A stretch of 7,632 nucleotides of DNA from Alphaproteobacteria bacterium (GCA_019508105.1 JAEKMB010000288.1:1-7632), one strand, 5' to 3'; shown: positions 1-7,320, counted from the stretch's first letter. The notes: generated by a model from the sequence alone, not told the origin. Translations and numbers: made by a program.

Positions 1-1681
1 TGGAGGTGTAGGCGACATATTCCTGCTGCAGCGACGGGGCGCGGAAGCCCGACGATACCGCGCCGCGAAGCGCGAACATCTCGCTGAAGTCGTAGCGCGC
101 GGCGATCTTGCCGTTCACCGTGGTGCCGAAGTCCGAATAATTCTCGAACCGGCCCGCCACGTCGATGTCGAGCGCTTCGATGGGGTGAGTATCCACATCG
201 ATATAGGCGCTCTGGGAGTTGCGGTCGGCCCGCACGGCGTCGGACGGCGAGAAGCCGGGGAAGCCTTGCGCTCCGGCGCCGCCGATATTGCCGGTCGGGG
301 TGACATAGCCGCCATTGGCAAAGGAGAAGGCGTCGCCTGAGCTGATGCGATAAGTCTCGAAGCGGACTTCGCCGCCCAGCGCCAGGCTGGTGTCGTTGGT
401 GCCGAAAATGTTCAGCGGACGATTGACGTCCAGGTTCCACACACCCTGGCCGTAACGCGGGCCGCCCGAATAGAAGCGGGTCGGGCTGGTCGGGCCGAGC
501 GAGACGTTGATCGAATCGATAGTGTTGAAGTGATAGCCGTTATAGCCGTAGTTGAAGCTGGTATCCCAGTTCCAGGCGTCGATCACGCCGCGCGCCCCGA
601 CCGCCATGTTGGCGTCCTCGATCTGGCTGTTGATCTTGGGCAGGAAGCCGTTGGGATAGACCGCCAAAAGGTTGGAGGCCGGATTGGCCAGGGTCTGCTG
701 GCCCGGGCGGCGCACATTCGCCGCCGAGGTGGCGTCGCGGAACTGGTAGCCGCCAAAGGCATAGAGGTGGACATTCTCCGACAGGTCATAGCCGGCGTTC
801 AGATACACCGTGTACTGCTGCATCTTGGGCTCGCCATACCAGTTGTCGAACCGGTTGATGGTCTGCTCGCGCGGATCGAACACGCCGGGGGCGATCAGGG
901 CATATTGCTGGCGGGGGTCGGGACCGGCGCGGGTGGTGTGCTGCTGGTCCTTATATTCGGCCGTGATGGTTACAAAGCCGTTGCCCAGATCAATGCCCTT
1001 CCAGCCCGAGATCACCAGGGTGGCGCCATCATTCAGTTGACGGGAGCCCGGCAGGTTGACGCCGGTCGGCTGGGGCGCCCCCCCCAGGTTGTAGGGCACG
1101 TCGGTATTGTAAATGCCGCCGGTGACACTGACGCCGCCGCCGTCGCGCGCTTCCTTGAGGCGCAGATTCACCACCCCAGCAATGGCATCGGAGCCGTACT
1201 GGGCCGCGGCGCCGTCGCGCAGCACTTCGACATTGCCCAGCGCCATGGCCGGGACGGTGTTGAGATCGAACGCCGCCGAGCCATAGCCCAGCGAGCCGTT
1301 CAGGTTCACCAGCGAGGAGGCATGGGCACGCTTGGAATTGATCAGCACCAGGGTCTGGTCCGGCGACATGCCGCGCAGGGTGGCGGGGCGCAAGGAATCG
1401 GTGCCGTCGGTAACCGCTGGATGGGTGAAGTTCAGCGAGGGCAGCGACTGGGACAGCGCCTGGGCCAGGTCGGTGGTGCCGGTATGCTCGATCTGGGCAG
1501 CGGAAATCACGTCCACGGGCACGACGGTATCGAGCTGGGCGCGCGGGGCGGCACGGCTGCCGGTGACGACGACGGTTTCTGTTTCATTCGCGGCAACTTC
1601 CTGGGCGAAGGCGCTGGAGGCGCAAACAAGGGCCAGAACGCTCGCGGTGGCGGCGAGCGCGGAAAAGCGTCTAACGGTCAT
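1..1681 (-). CDS. TonB-dependent outer-membrane receptor, C-terminus cut off by window edge
   Basis: This gene encodes an outer-membrane, TonB-ExbBD-energised receptor that imports a ligand too large for porins, such as a siderophore, oligosaccharide or vitamin. The frame is open from the ATG at 1681 to the window edge, giving 560 codons without a stop. Residues 1-26 form a signal peptide ending in SAFA before QE. A TonB-box-like stretch, ETVVVTGSR, follows at about 35-43. The plug domain spans about 50-178 and includes LRGMSPDQTLVLIN (102-115), VEVLRDGAAAQYGSDAIAGV (151-170) and VVNLRLKEA. After that come beta-barrel strands rich in aromatic and Asn/Gly residues. The last visible residues contain SGFRAPSLQQEY, a barrel motif common in this family. 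Family members usually have 800-900 residues, so about a third is missing. The start is backed by a strong Shine-Dalgarno sequence. The ligand cannot be read from sequence. The upstream glycoside hydrolase hints at a sugar-containing ligand, but this is inference. Confidence 0.95.
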   Translation of the reverse strand, partial: MTVRRFSALAATASVLALVCASSAFAQEVAANETETVVVTGSRAAPRAQLDTVVPVDVISAAQIEHTGTTDLAQALSQSLPSLNFTHPAVTDGTDSLRPATLRGMSPDQTLVLINSKRAHASSLVNLNGSLGYGSAAFDLNTVPAMALGNVEVLRDGAAAQYGSDAIAGVVNLRLKEARDGGGVSVTGGIYNTDVPYNLGGAPQPTGVNLPGSRQLNDGATLVISGWKGIDLGNGFVTITAEYKDQQHTTRAGPDPRQQYALIAPGVFDPREQTINRFDNWYGEPKMQQYTVYLNAGYDLSENVHLYAFGGYQFRDATSAANVRRPGQQTLANPASNLLAVYPNGFLPKINSQIEDANMAVGARGVIDAWNWDTSFNYGYNGYHFNTIDSINVSLGPTSPTRFYSGGPRYGQGVWNLDVNRPLNIFGTNDTSLALGGEVRFETYRISSGDAFSFANGGYVTPTGNIGGAGAQGFPGFSPSDAVRADRNSQSAYIDVDTHPIEALDIDVAGRFENYSDFGTTVNGKIAARYDFSEMFALRGAVSSGFRAPSLQQEYVAYTS

Positions 1682-1686
1682 GGAAA

Positions 1687-1693
1687 CTCCCTC
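1687..1693 (-). promoter_or_regulatory. Ribosome binding site of the TonB-dependent receptor
   Basis: Read on the minus strand this is GAGGGAG, five bases upstream of the ATG at 1681. It is the best Shine-Dalgarno match in the window and fixes the receptor start. It also suggests that the receptor is translated independently of the kinase gene upstream. Confidence 0.7.
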
Positions 1694-1797
1694 AGGTGAC
1701 AAAGCATTCACGGAAGGGCAATTAGCACCCGCGGCATCAGCCGTTGGTGGTAAAAAAGCAGCATTGTGACGCGTAATTGAACATTTCAGGATGGAAC

Positions 1798-1813
1798 TTT
1801 TGCGCGCGCAAAA
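1798..1813. repeat. Perfect 16-bp palindrome after the kinase stop codon
   Basis: TTTTGCGCGCGCAAAA is a perfect self-complementary sequence. It starts three bases after the kinase TAA on the minus strand. As RNA it could fold only with a short loop made from its own GC core, and no clear U-run follows, so it is a poor intrinsic terminator. Its symmetry would equally fit a binding site for a dimeric DNA-binding protein acting on the receptor gene. Alternating GC runs also occur by chance in GC-rich genomes. Confidence 0.5.
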
Positions 1814-1816
1814 ATG

Positions 1817-3763
1817 TTACGCCGCCATCCTGTGCGCTTGTGTGCGCGGAAGTTCTACCGTCACCATGGTGCCGATCTTTTCCCGGCTCTCGATGCGCAG
1901 GGCGCCGCCATGCTGCGCCACCAGGGCCTTGACCAGCGCCAAGCCCAGTCCGGTACCTTCGCGCGCCAGCATGGGATCGTTGGACGCCTGTTCGAAAGCC
2001 TGTCCGATGCGCGACAGGATAGCGGCGGGGATGCCGATGCCGGTGTCGCGGACGCTCAGGACCACCCGGTCGTCCCGGGCGGTAGCAGCCACCTCGACCG
2101 TGCCGCCCTTGCGCGTGAACTTCACGGCGTTGGAAAGCAGGTTCAGCAGAATCTGCTTGCAGGCGCGCGGATCGGCGGTCAGCCGCAAGGCGCCTTCCGC
2201 CATGGTCTTGACCAGGGTGATATCGCCCTCATCGGCGCGCCGCTTGGTCATCCGCAGGCAATAGTCCACCGTCTCCTCCAGGTTGACCTCGTGCAGATCG
2301 ATGGAGAGTTTTCCGGCCTCGATTTTGGCCAGGTCCAGCACATCCGACACCAGGTTGAGCAGGTGATTGCCGGATTCATGGATCAACCCGGCATATTCCT
2401 CATAGCCCTGATGCATCGGCCCGAAGATCTTGTGCTGCATCATGTCGGAAAAGCCAATAATGGCGTTCAGCGGGGTGCGCAACTCATGACTCATATTGGC
2501 CAGGAATTCCGATTTGATGCGGTTGGAGGTCTCGGCGGATTCCTGCGCGACACGGCTGCCGAGCAGCTCCTTCTCCAGCTTGGCGCGCTCGATCGAGGAG
2601 TCGCGGAACAGCTTGAGAGCGCCGGCGAACTGGCCGATCTCGTCATCGCGGTCACCATAGGGAATTTCGGTGTGCAACTTGCCGCCGGCGATGGCTTCCA
2701 TGCTTCTGGTGATGGCGCGCAGCGGGCGGAGCACGCCCCACATCAGATAGATGGCGGCGAAGCTGGCCAGGGCGATGGAGGCCAGCATCAAGGCGATGGC
2801 GATAATAAAATTCTCCCGGGCAGTCTGAAACTGCGCCGCGGCATAGCTGCCGGTCAGGTCCAGCGCGGCATCGGATACCGCCGTCAGCGAACTGACGCCA
2901 CGATTGGAGAGGCGCACCCATTCTTCAGCCGTGATGGGCGAGGGCTTGCCTGATTCCAGCGCGCCAACCACCTCGCTGCGCCAGGACATGAAATCGGTAA
3001 AATATACCCACTGGGTGCGGGCAACCGCCGCCTTTATGGCGGAAGGAAATTCCGGCAGGCGCGCATCGTCCGCCACGATGGTCCAGAAGGCCCCGACCCG
3101 CCCGTTAAATTCCGTGAATCGCTGCAGCGTCCTGAGGCTGGGCCTTCCCCCGGCCAGAATGGCGTCCATGATGGCATGGCGATCGCTGCCGGCGGCGCTC
3201 CGCGCCAGCCAGGCGACGTCGTTGACCCGCAGCATCTCATTGATCAGGGGTGCGGCGGAGCCGATGCTGCGCGACAGGGAATTGGACTTGCTGTTCATAT
3301 GCGCCAGAAGCCCGTTGATGACCTGCAAGCGCTTCGCCGCCAAGCTTGACGAGCGCTGGTCCAACGGGCGGGCGATGGCATCCAGGAGGGCGGGCATCAG
3401 TTTTTCGTAAGCCGCTTCCTCGTCCAGGATCTCGGCATAGCCGGAAGTGAACCTGTTGGCGGCATGCGTCTTGAGGTGGGTGAAGGTCGCTTGGGTGCGA
3501 CCATGGAGGGCCAGGATCTGGTCGATCTGGCCTTCCGTGGAAGGAATGGCCCGTTCCAGGGCCAGGTCCAGGCTGCCGCCTTCCAGGCGCAGCGCCTGCT
3601 GCGCCGACAGCATGTCACGCTTGACGATGACGATGGAAAGAATGCGATCGGCGTCGCGCTGACGCTTGAAGGCCGAGGTCGCGAGGACCGCGAACACCGC
3701 TACCAGTACCACCACCAAAAGGCCGGTGATGACGGTCAACATCTTTGACAGCGAATGATTCAC
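1817..3763 (-). CDS. Membrane sensor histidine kinase (HAMP-HisKA-HATPase), unpaired in this window
   Basis: This is an inner-membrane two-component sensor kinase that would autophosphorylate on His and pass the phosphate to a response regulator not seen here. Numbering is from a GTG at 3763 (648 residues). A first membrane helix spans about 9-32, a largely helical periplasmic region about 33-318, and a second helix about 319-342. A HAMP linker follows, with LRPLRAITRSMEAIAGG at its start. The HisKA H-box FLANMSHELRTPLNAIIGFSD carries the phospho-acceptor His426. The ATPase domain shows the N-box NLLSNAVKFT (Asn541, Asn545), the G1 box DTGIGIP (573-579), an FEQ element, and the G2 box GTGLGLALVK (603-612). 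All catalytic boxes are intact and there is no receiver domain. The periplasmic part matches no sensor domain I can name. The start is uncertain: the frame opens at a TTG at 3787, and an ATG at 3742 would leave a very short N-terminus. None has a strong Shine-Dalgarno sequence. Confidence 0.93.
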   Translation of the reverse strand: MNHSLSKMLTVITGLLVVVLVAVFAVLATSAFKRQRDADRILSIVIVKRDMLSAQQALRLEGGSLDLALERAIPSTEGQIDQILALHGRTQATFTHLKTHAANRFTSGYAEILDEEAAYEKLMPALLDAIARPLDQRSSSLAAKRLQVINGLLAHMNSKSNSLSRSIGSAAPLINEMLRVNDVAWLARSAAGSDRHAIMDAILAGGRPSLRTLQRFTEFNGRVGAFWTIVADDARLPEFPSAIKAAVARTQWVYFTDFMSWRSEVVGALESGKPSPITAEEWVRLSNRGVSSLTAVSDAALDLTGSYAAAQFQTARENFIIAIALMLASIALASFAAIYLMWGVLRPLRAITRSMEAIAGGKLHTEIPYGDRDDEIGQFAGALKLFRDSSIERAKLEKELLGSRVAQESAETSNRIKSEFLANMSHELRTPLNAIIGFSDMMQHKIFGPMHQGYEEYAGLIHESGNHLLNLVSDVLDLAKIEAGKLSIDLHEVNLEETVDYCLRMTKRRADEGDITLVKTMAEGALRLTADPRACKQILLNLLSNAVKFTRKGGTVEVAATARDDRVVLSVRDTGIGIPAAILSRIGQAFEQASNDPMLAREGTGLGLALVKALVAQHGGALRIESREKIGTMVTVELPRTQAHRMAA

Positions 3764-3882
3764 GAGAGGCCCCGGAACTGGACCCAAAGTTTAGCGGCCA
3801 AAAGGTGAGGGGAGCCTTAAGGATTGGCGCAGCACTTCATGGCAAAGAGCGCAAAAACATGACTAGCGAAAGGTAAATCTAC
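3764..3882 (-). promoter_or_regulatory. Gap between glycoside hydrolase and kinase genes, with a weak promoter candidate
   Basis: On the minus strand, GCTAAACT (3788-3795) partly fits the alphaproteobacterial -10 consensus GCTANAWC. It lies 24 bases before the GTG at 3763. If real, transcription would begin close to the TTG at 3787, so the TTG could hardly be the start codon, which favours the GTG. No -35 hexamer is recognisable at the expected distance. A short palindrome, CCTTAAGG, lies at 3815-3822. I see no terminator hairpin after the hydrolase stop codon, so readthrough from the hydrolase gene into the kinase gene is possible. Confidence 0.25.
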
Positions 3883-6042
3883 TCATGGCGGCAAAAGCCG
3901 CGCCTCCAGCCCGGTGGCGCCGTCCAGCACCGGATTGGCCGCCGAACTGTTGACGGTCACGTCATAGCGCCCCGCCGGCATGGCCCAGCGCCCGCGTGGG
4001 CTGGACCAATCAGCCAGCAGGCGCGGATCGGCATCCACAATGACGCGCGTACTGGCGCCGGGCGCCAGTTCGACATTGCCCCAGCCGATCAGGCGTTGCC
4101 CCTTGGCATTGCCCCGCGCCGTGACATAGACCTGCGGTGTGTCGCGCCCGGCGCGGCTGCCGGTATTGGTGACGGTGAAGCTGGCATGGATGGTGTTGCC
4201 TTCGCTGCGCAGCTTCAGGTCGTCATAGCGGAAGCTGGTATAGGAAAGGCCGAAGCCGAAGGGAAACAATGGCGTCAGGCCCTTGCGGTCATACCAGCGA
4301 TAGCCGACGTCCGAGCCTTCAATGTCGTAATTCACATGCTGGCGGCCATCGAAGTCGAACAGCCCATCCAGCCTGGGACGCGGCATCTGCTCCAGCGCGG
4401 CAGGAAAGGTGATGGGCAAGCGGCCCGACGGATTGACGTCGCCGAACAAGATGTCGGCGATGGCATCGGCGCCTCGGATGCCGGGGTACCAGGCCTCCAA
4501 TACTGCCGCAGTCTTGTCCAGCCAGGGCATCAGCACCGGTCCGCCGGTTTCCAGCACCACGATGGTGCGCGGATTGGCGGCCGCCACGGCCGCGATCAGT
4601 TCATTCTGCCCGCTGGGCAGGTTGAGATCGGGCACATCCAGGCCTTCGGTGGTCCATTGGGTGGCAAAGACGATGGCGATGTCGGCGTCCTTGGCGCGGG
4701 CCGCGGCGAAAGCCGGATAGGCGCCGGTATCGAAGGTGATGCGGGTCCCGCTTGTGCGCGCCAGGATCGCCTTCACCGGCGCGCCGGGATGCAGCATCAC
4801 CGCTTGCCAGTCGTCGGCAGCGGTGGTGGTGGGGATGGCCAGGGCCGGTCCCGATTGCGGCGCCACCTGGCTTGAGCCGCCACCCGACATCACCCCGATA
4901 TTGGCGTAACCGCCGATCACCGCGATGCGCCTGGCAGTCTTCAGCAGCGGCAGGATGCCGTTATTTTTGAGCAGCACCGTGCCCGTAGCGGCCTCGGCGC
5001 GGGCGGCGGCTTCGCCGCGCGCAATGTCCGGCGTGGCGATCTTGGGCGGATCGTCGAACAGATGGTTGGCGATCATCGAGCGCAGGATGCGCTGGTTCAT
5101 GTCGGTGATGCGGGCAGTATAGGCGGGGTCCTTGCCATCCAGCGCCATCAGCGGCGCCCCGAAAAAGATCTGGCTGTCGAATTCCTCCCCGGATTCCCGG
5201 TCCAAACCCGCCAGGGCATCGGCGGTGGCGTGGTTGGCGCCCCAGTCCGACATCACAAAGCCGGGATAGGACCAGTCCTGTTTCAACACCTTGTTCAGCA
5301 GGAAGTCGCTGCCGCAGGAAAAGGGTCCGTTGAAATGATTATAGGCGCACATCACCGCCCCGGGATTGCCGCGCTCGATGGCAAGCTCGAAGGCCAGCAG
5401 GTCGCTTTCGCGCGCCGCCGCTTCCGATATGTCCACACCGATGGCGCTTTGCTGGGTTTCCTGCGCATTCAAGGCATAATGTTTGACAGTGGACATTACA
5501 TGCTGGTCCTGAATGGCGCGGATGGTTTCCCCCGCCAGGGTGCCGGCCAGGAGCGGGTCCTCGCCCAGATATTCGAAGTTGCGGCCGTTGCGCGGCTCGC
5601 GCGTCAGGTTCACGCCTCCCGCCAGGAGCACATTGTCGCCGCTGGCGCGCGCCTCCTGGGCGATGGCGGCGCTGCCGGCATAGGCGATCTTCAGGTCCCA
5701 GGTCGCGGCCAGCGCCATGCTGGAGGGCAGGGCGGTGGCGCCCCGCGCCCGCTTGCCGTTGATCCAGGCCACACCCAGGCTGGCATCGCTTTCCGTCAAC
5801 TGCGGGATGCCCAGCCGTGCGATGCCCGGCGTGTAACCGGCGGCATAGGGCGCGCCGATCTGGGGCAGCTTGTTGACCGGATTGGGGCGCGAGAAAAATC
5901 CATGCAGTAACAGGTTGCGCTCTTCCGTGGTCATCTGCTTGACCAGCGCGGCGGCCTGTTTGTCGGGATCGATGGGCGTTTGCGCCTGTGCACCCGCCGC
6001 CGGCGCGATAAGGCATGCCGCCAAAAACATTTTCCTCAACAT
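3883..6042 (-). CDS. Secreted glycoside hydrolase family 3 protein, beta-glucosidase type
   Basis: This is a retaining exo-glycosidase that removes terminal beta-linked sugars, most likely glucose, from oligosaccharides or glycosides in the periplasm. Numbering is from the ATG at 6042 (719 residues). Residues 1-20 are a signal peptide (MLRKMF, a hydrophobic core, then AQA before QTPIDPD) without a lipobox. The family 3 barrel covers about 25-330. It contains TESDASLGVA with a probable sugar-binding Asp86, GRNFEYLGEDP, VKHYALN (Lys187, His188), and FVMSDWG with the nucleophile Asp266. Cys232 and Cys243 sit in the usual CAYN...C element. The second domain, about 345-560, has TGTVLLKNNGILPL and WTTEGLDVPDLNLP, where Glu466 aligns with the family's acid/base. 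A fibronectin-III-like domain ends the protein, introduced by LFPFGFGLSYTSF. Length and domain order are normal for three-domain members. A GTG at 6060 would add six residues and is also possible. Exact substrate is unknown; beta-xylosidase activity cannot be excluded. Confidence 0.95.
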   Translation of the reverse strand: MLRKMFLAACLIAPAAGAQAQTPIDPDKQAAALVKQMTTEERNLLLHGFFSRPNPVNKLPQIGAPYAAGYTPGIARLGIPQLTESDASLGVAWINGKRARGATALPSSMALAATWDLKIAYAGSAAIAQEARASGDNVLLAGGVNLTREPRNGRNFEYLGEDPLLAGTLAGETIRAIQDQHVMSTVKHYALNAQETQQSAIGVDISEAAARESDLLAFELAIERGNPGAVMCAYNHFNGPFSCGSDFLLNKVLKQDWSYPGFVMSDWGANHATADALAGLDRESGEEFDSQIFFGAPLMALDGKDPAYTARITDMNQRILRSMIANHLFDDPPKIATPDIARGEAAARAEAATGTVLLKNNGILPLLKTARRIAVIGGYANIGVMSGGGSSQVAPQSGPALAIPTTTAADDWQAVMLHPGAPVKAILARTSGTRITFDTGAYPAFAAARAKDADIAIVFATQWTTEGLDVPDLNLPSGQNELIAAVAAANPRTIVVLETGGPVLMPWLDKTAAVLEAWYPGIRGADAIADILFGDVNPSGRLPITFPAALEQMPRPRLDGLFDFDGRQHVNYDIEGSDVGYRWYDRKGLTPLFPFGFGLSYTSFRYDDLKLRSEGNTIHASFTVTNTGSRAGRDTPQVYVTARGNAKGQRLIGWGNVELAPGASTRVIVDADPRLLADWSSPRGRWAMPAGRYDVTVNSSAANPVLDGATGLEARLLPP

Positions 6043-6086
6043 GGTCTTTTTCCGAGTCACGGCGGCGCAACGGTAACATGCCCGGC

Positions 6087-6108
6087 GCGGCCTGAAACCT
6101 CAGGCCGC
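6087..6108. repeat. Inverted repeat: 9-bp arms, 4-base loop
   Basis: Arms GCGGCCTGA (6087-6095) and TCAGGCCGC (6100-6108) are perfect reverse complements around AACC. The position, 45-66 bases before the hydrolase ATG, puts it in that gene's promoter or 5' leader. It could be an operator for a dimeric regulator or, as RNA, a stable hairpin in the leader. No T-run follows on either strand, so it is not a standard intrinsic terminator. Confidence 0.6.
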
Positions 6109-6139
6109 ATTGCCGCGGCGGACGCTGCATCGTAGAGCA

Positions 6140-6156
6140 GTCTTTTTAGGAAAGAC
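6140..6156. repeat. Inverted repeat overlapping the transporter ribosome binding site
   Basis: Arms GTCTTT (6140-6145) and AAAGAC (6151-6156) flank TTAGG. The Shine-Dalgarno-like AGGAAAG falls in the loop and right arm, so a hairpin in the mRNA would partly cover it. As DNA it could be an operator next to the candidate transporter promoter. The stem is short and AT-rich, so it may be chance. Confidence 0.35.
6148..6154 (+). promoter_or_regulatory. Ribosome binding site supporting a TTG start
   Basis: AGGAAAG ends eight bases before the TTG at 6163. The TTG is the first possible start after an in-frame TAG at 6133. The next ATG, codon 29, would delete the first membrane helix, so the TTG is preferred. 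Confidence 0.5.
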
Positions 6157-6162
6157 CGAATA

Positions 6163-7320
6163 TTGGCCCGCGCTTCGCATCCCGACCTGGTTCACTTGGC
6201 GCTGGCGGTGGGCGGTTTTGCCATCGGCACCACCGAATTCGCCACCATGAGCCTGTTGCCGTTTTTCGCCCATGACCTGGGCATCACGCCGCCTGTCGCC
6301 GGCCATGTCATCAGCGCCTATGCCCTGGGCGTGGTGGTGGGAGCGCCGCTGATCGCGGTGCTGTCGGCGCGCATCGCCCGGCGCACCCTGCTGATCGGCC
6401 TGATGCTGATCTTCGCGCTGGCCAATGGCCTGACCGGGCTGGTGCCTTCCTATCACGCCATGCTGCTGCTGCGGTTCATCAGCGGCTTGCCGCATGGCGC
6501 CTATTTCGGGGTGGCGATGCTGGTGGCCGCCTCGCTGGTGCCGCAGGAGCGGCGCGCCCAGGCCTCGGCGCGGGTGTTGATGGGCCTGACCGTGGCCACC
6601 ATCATCGGCGTGCCATGCGCCAATTGGCTGGGTCAGGCGATCGGCTGGCGTTGGGGCTTCGGCATTGTCGCGGTGCTGTCGCTGCTCACGGCCACGCTTG
6701 TCGCTTTGTTCGCGCCGCACCAGCCGCCGGAGAAAGGCGCCAGTCCCCTGACCGAGCTGGCGGCCCTGAAGAACCGCGACGTGCTGCTCACCCTGGCCAT
6801 CGGTGCGATCGGCTTCGGCGGCTTGTTCGCGGTCTATACCTATCTCGCCAATGTGCTGCTGGCGCTGACTCATGCCGATCCGGCCGTGGTGCCGCTGGTA
6901 TTCGCGGTGTTCGGCGCCGGCATGATGACGGGGCTGGTGGTGGTGCCGGGTTTTTCGCATGGCCGGCTGATGCCGATGGCAGGCTGGCTGCTGCTGTGGT
7001 TCGCCTTCACCTTGGCGCTCTACACCTTCGCGGTCGGCAACATCTGGAGCATCAGCCTGTCGGTGTTCGCCATCGGCCTGGGTGGGGCGCTGGGCCCCAT
7101 CCTGCAGACGCGGCTGATGGATGTGGCGGGCCGGGCGCAAACCCTGGCGGCGGCGCTGAACCATAGCGCTTTCAATGTTGCCAATGCGCTGGGGCCTTTG
7201 CTGGGCGGCGTCGCCATCGCCCATGGCCTGGGCTTGGCCTCCACCGGCCTGGTGGGCAGCGGGCTCGCACTGGCGGGCCTGGCGATCTGGGCACTGGCTC
7301 TAAAGATAGGGCATCAATAG
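6163..7320 (+). CDS. MFS transporter, AraJ/YdhP-like DHA1 family
   Basis: This is an inner-membrane major facilitator, probably a proton-driven exporter of a small molecule, of 385 residues with about 12 predicted helices. The first helix carries GGFAIGTTEFATMSLLP (17-33), a signature of the AraJ/YdhP/SotB-like group of drug:H+ antiporters. HVISAYALGVVVGAPLIAVL (48-67) is the second helix, followed by a motif A-like loop SARIARRTLL. RFISGLPHGAYFGVAM (104-119) and NHSAFNVANALGPLLGG (333-349) are further group-typical stretches. The two six-helix halves are joined by a soluble loop at about 184-206. Related proteins have been tied to export of sugars, nucleosides or drugs, but the substrate cannot be read here. 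The divergent glycosidase could suggest a sugar-related substrate, as weak inference. Start is TTG. The 3' end overlaps the convergent phospholipase D-family gene by 21 bp. Confidence 0.93.
   Translation: MARASHPDLVHLALAVGGFAIGTTEFATMSLLPFFAHDLGITPPVAGHVISAYALGVVVGAPLIAVLSARIARRTLLIGLMLIFALANGLTGLVPSYHAMLLLRFISGLPHGAYFGVAMLVAASLVPQERRAQASARVLMGLTVATIIGVPCANWLGQAIGWRWGFGIVAVLSLLTATLVALFAPHQPPEKGASPLTELAALKNRDVLLTLAIGAIGFGGLFAVYTYLANVLLALTHADPAVVPLVFAVFGAGMMTGLVVVPGFSHGRLMPMAGWLLLWFAFTLALYTFAVGNIWSISLSVFAIGLGGALGPILQTRLMDVAGRAQTLAAALNHSAFNVANALGPLLGGVAIAHGLGLASTGLVGSGLALAGLAIWALALKIGHQ

Larger units (their letters stand above)
1682..1816 (-). promoter_or_regulatory. Leader region between kinase gene and TonB-dependent receptor
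   Basis: This 135-bp gap lies between the kinase stop codon and the receptor start. On the minus strand an element GCTAATTG (1719-1726) resembles the alphaproteobacterial housekeeping -10 consensus GCTANAWC. It sits about 38 bases before the receptor ATG, a reasonable place for a promoter. No good -35 hexamer lies 16-18 bases upstream of it, so the promoter call is weak. The region also holds the 16-bp palindrome listed separately. I see no stem followed by a T-run that would work as an intrinsic terminator after the kinase gene. Confidence 0.3.
6061..6162. promoter_or_regulatory. Divergent intergenic region between hydrolase and MFS transporter
   Basis: About 100 bp separate the two divergent genes, so both promoters and any shared operator should lie here. 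On the plus strand, TTGCCG (6110-6115) and TAGAGC (6133-6138) are separated by 17 bases. They match the sigma-70 -35 and -10 consensus only moderately, but would place a start site just ahead of the second inverted repeat. I see no good promoter for the hydrolase on the minus strand. Two inverted repeats, listed separately, are the clearest structure. Confidence 0.4.

Noticed and set aside
530..1699. 389-codon open frame on the plus strand, antisense to the TonB receptor
   Set aside because: The minus strand here encodes a receptor with a signal peptide, plug motifs and a Shine-Dalgarno sequence. The plus-strand translation is Gly/Ala/Arg/His-rich with no recognisable domain, as expected for a shadow frame in GC-rich DNA.
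1779..1797. Two GTTC elements on the minus strand resembling an alphaproteobacterial LexA box
   Set aside because: The spacing is 11 bases instead of the 7 in the known GTTC-N7-GTTC site, and the downstream gene is not an SOS gene.
1814..2953. 379-codon open frame on the plus strand, antisense to the kinase
   Set aside because: The kinase frame carries all the histidine-kinase motifs. The antisense product has no domain, and its composition is that of a shadow frame.
3803..3814. Plus-strand AGGTGAGGGGAG resembling a ribosome binding site
   Set aside because: No plausible plus-strand gene follows; downstream starts give only short frames antisense to the hydrolase gene.
5062..5910. 282-codon open frame on the plus strand, antisense to the hydrolase (also 4096-4875)
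   Set aside because: The catalytic motifs of glycoside hydrolase family 3 lie on the minus strand throughout this region. The plus-strand products are low-complexity and unlike any family.
6100..7224. 374-codon open frame on the minus strand, antisense to the MFS transporter
   Set aside because: The product is extremely rich in Gln, His, Arg and Gly, which is what the reverse strand of codons for Leu, Val and Ala in a membrane protein gives. It also overlaps the structured divergent region.
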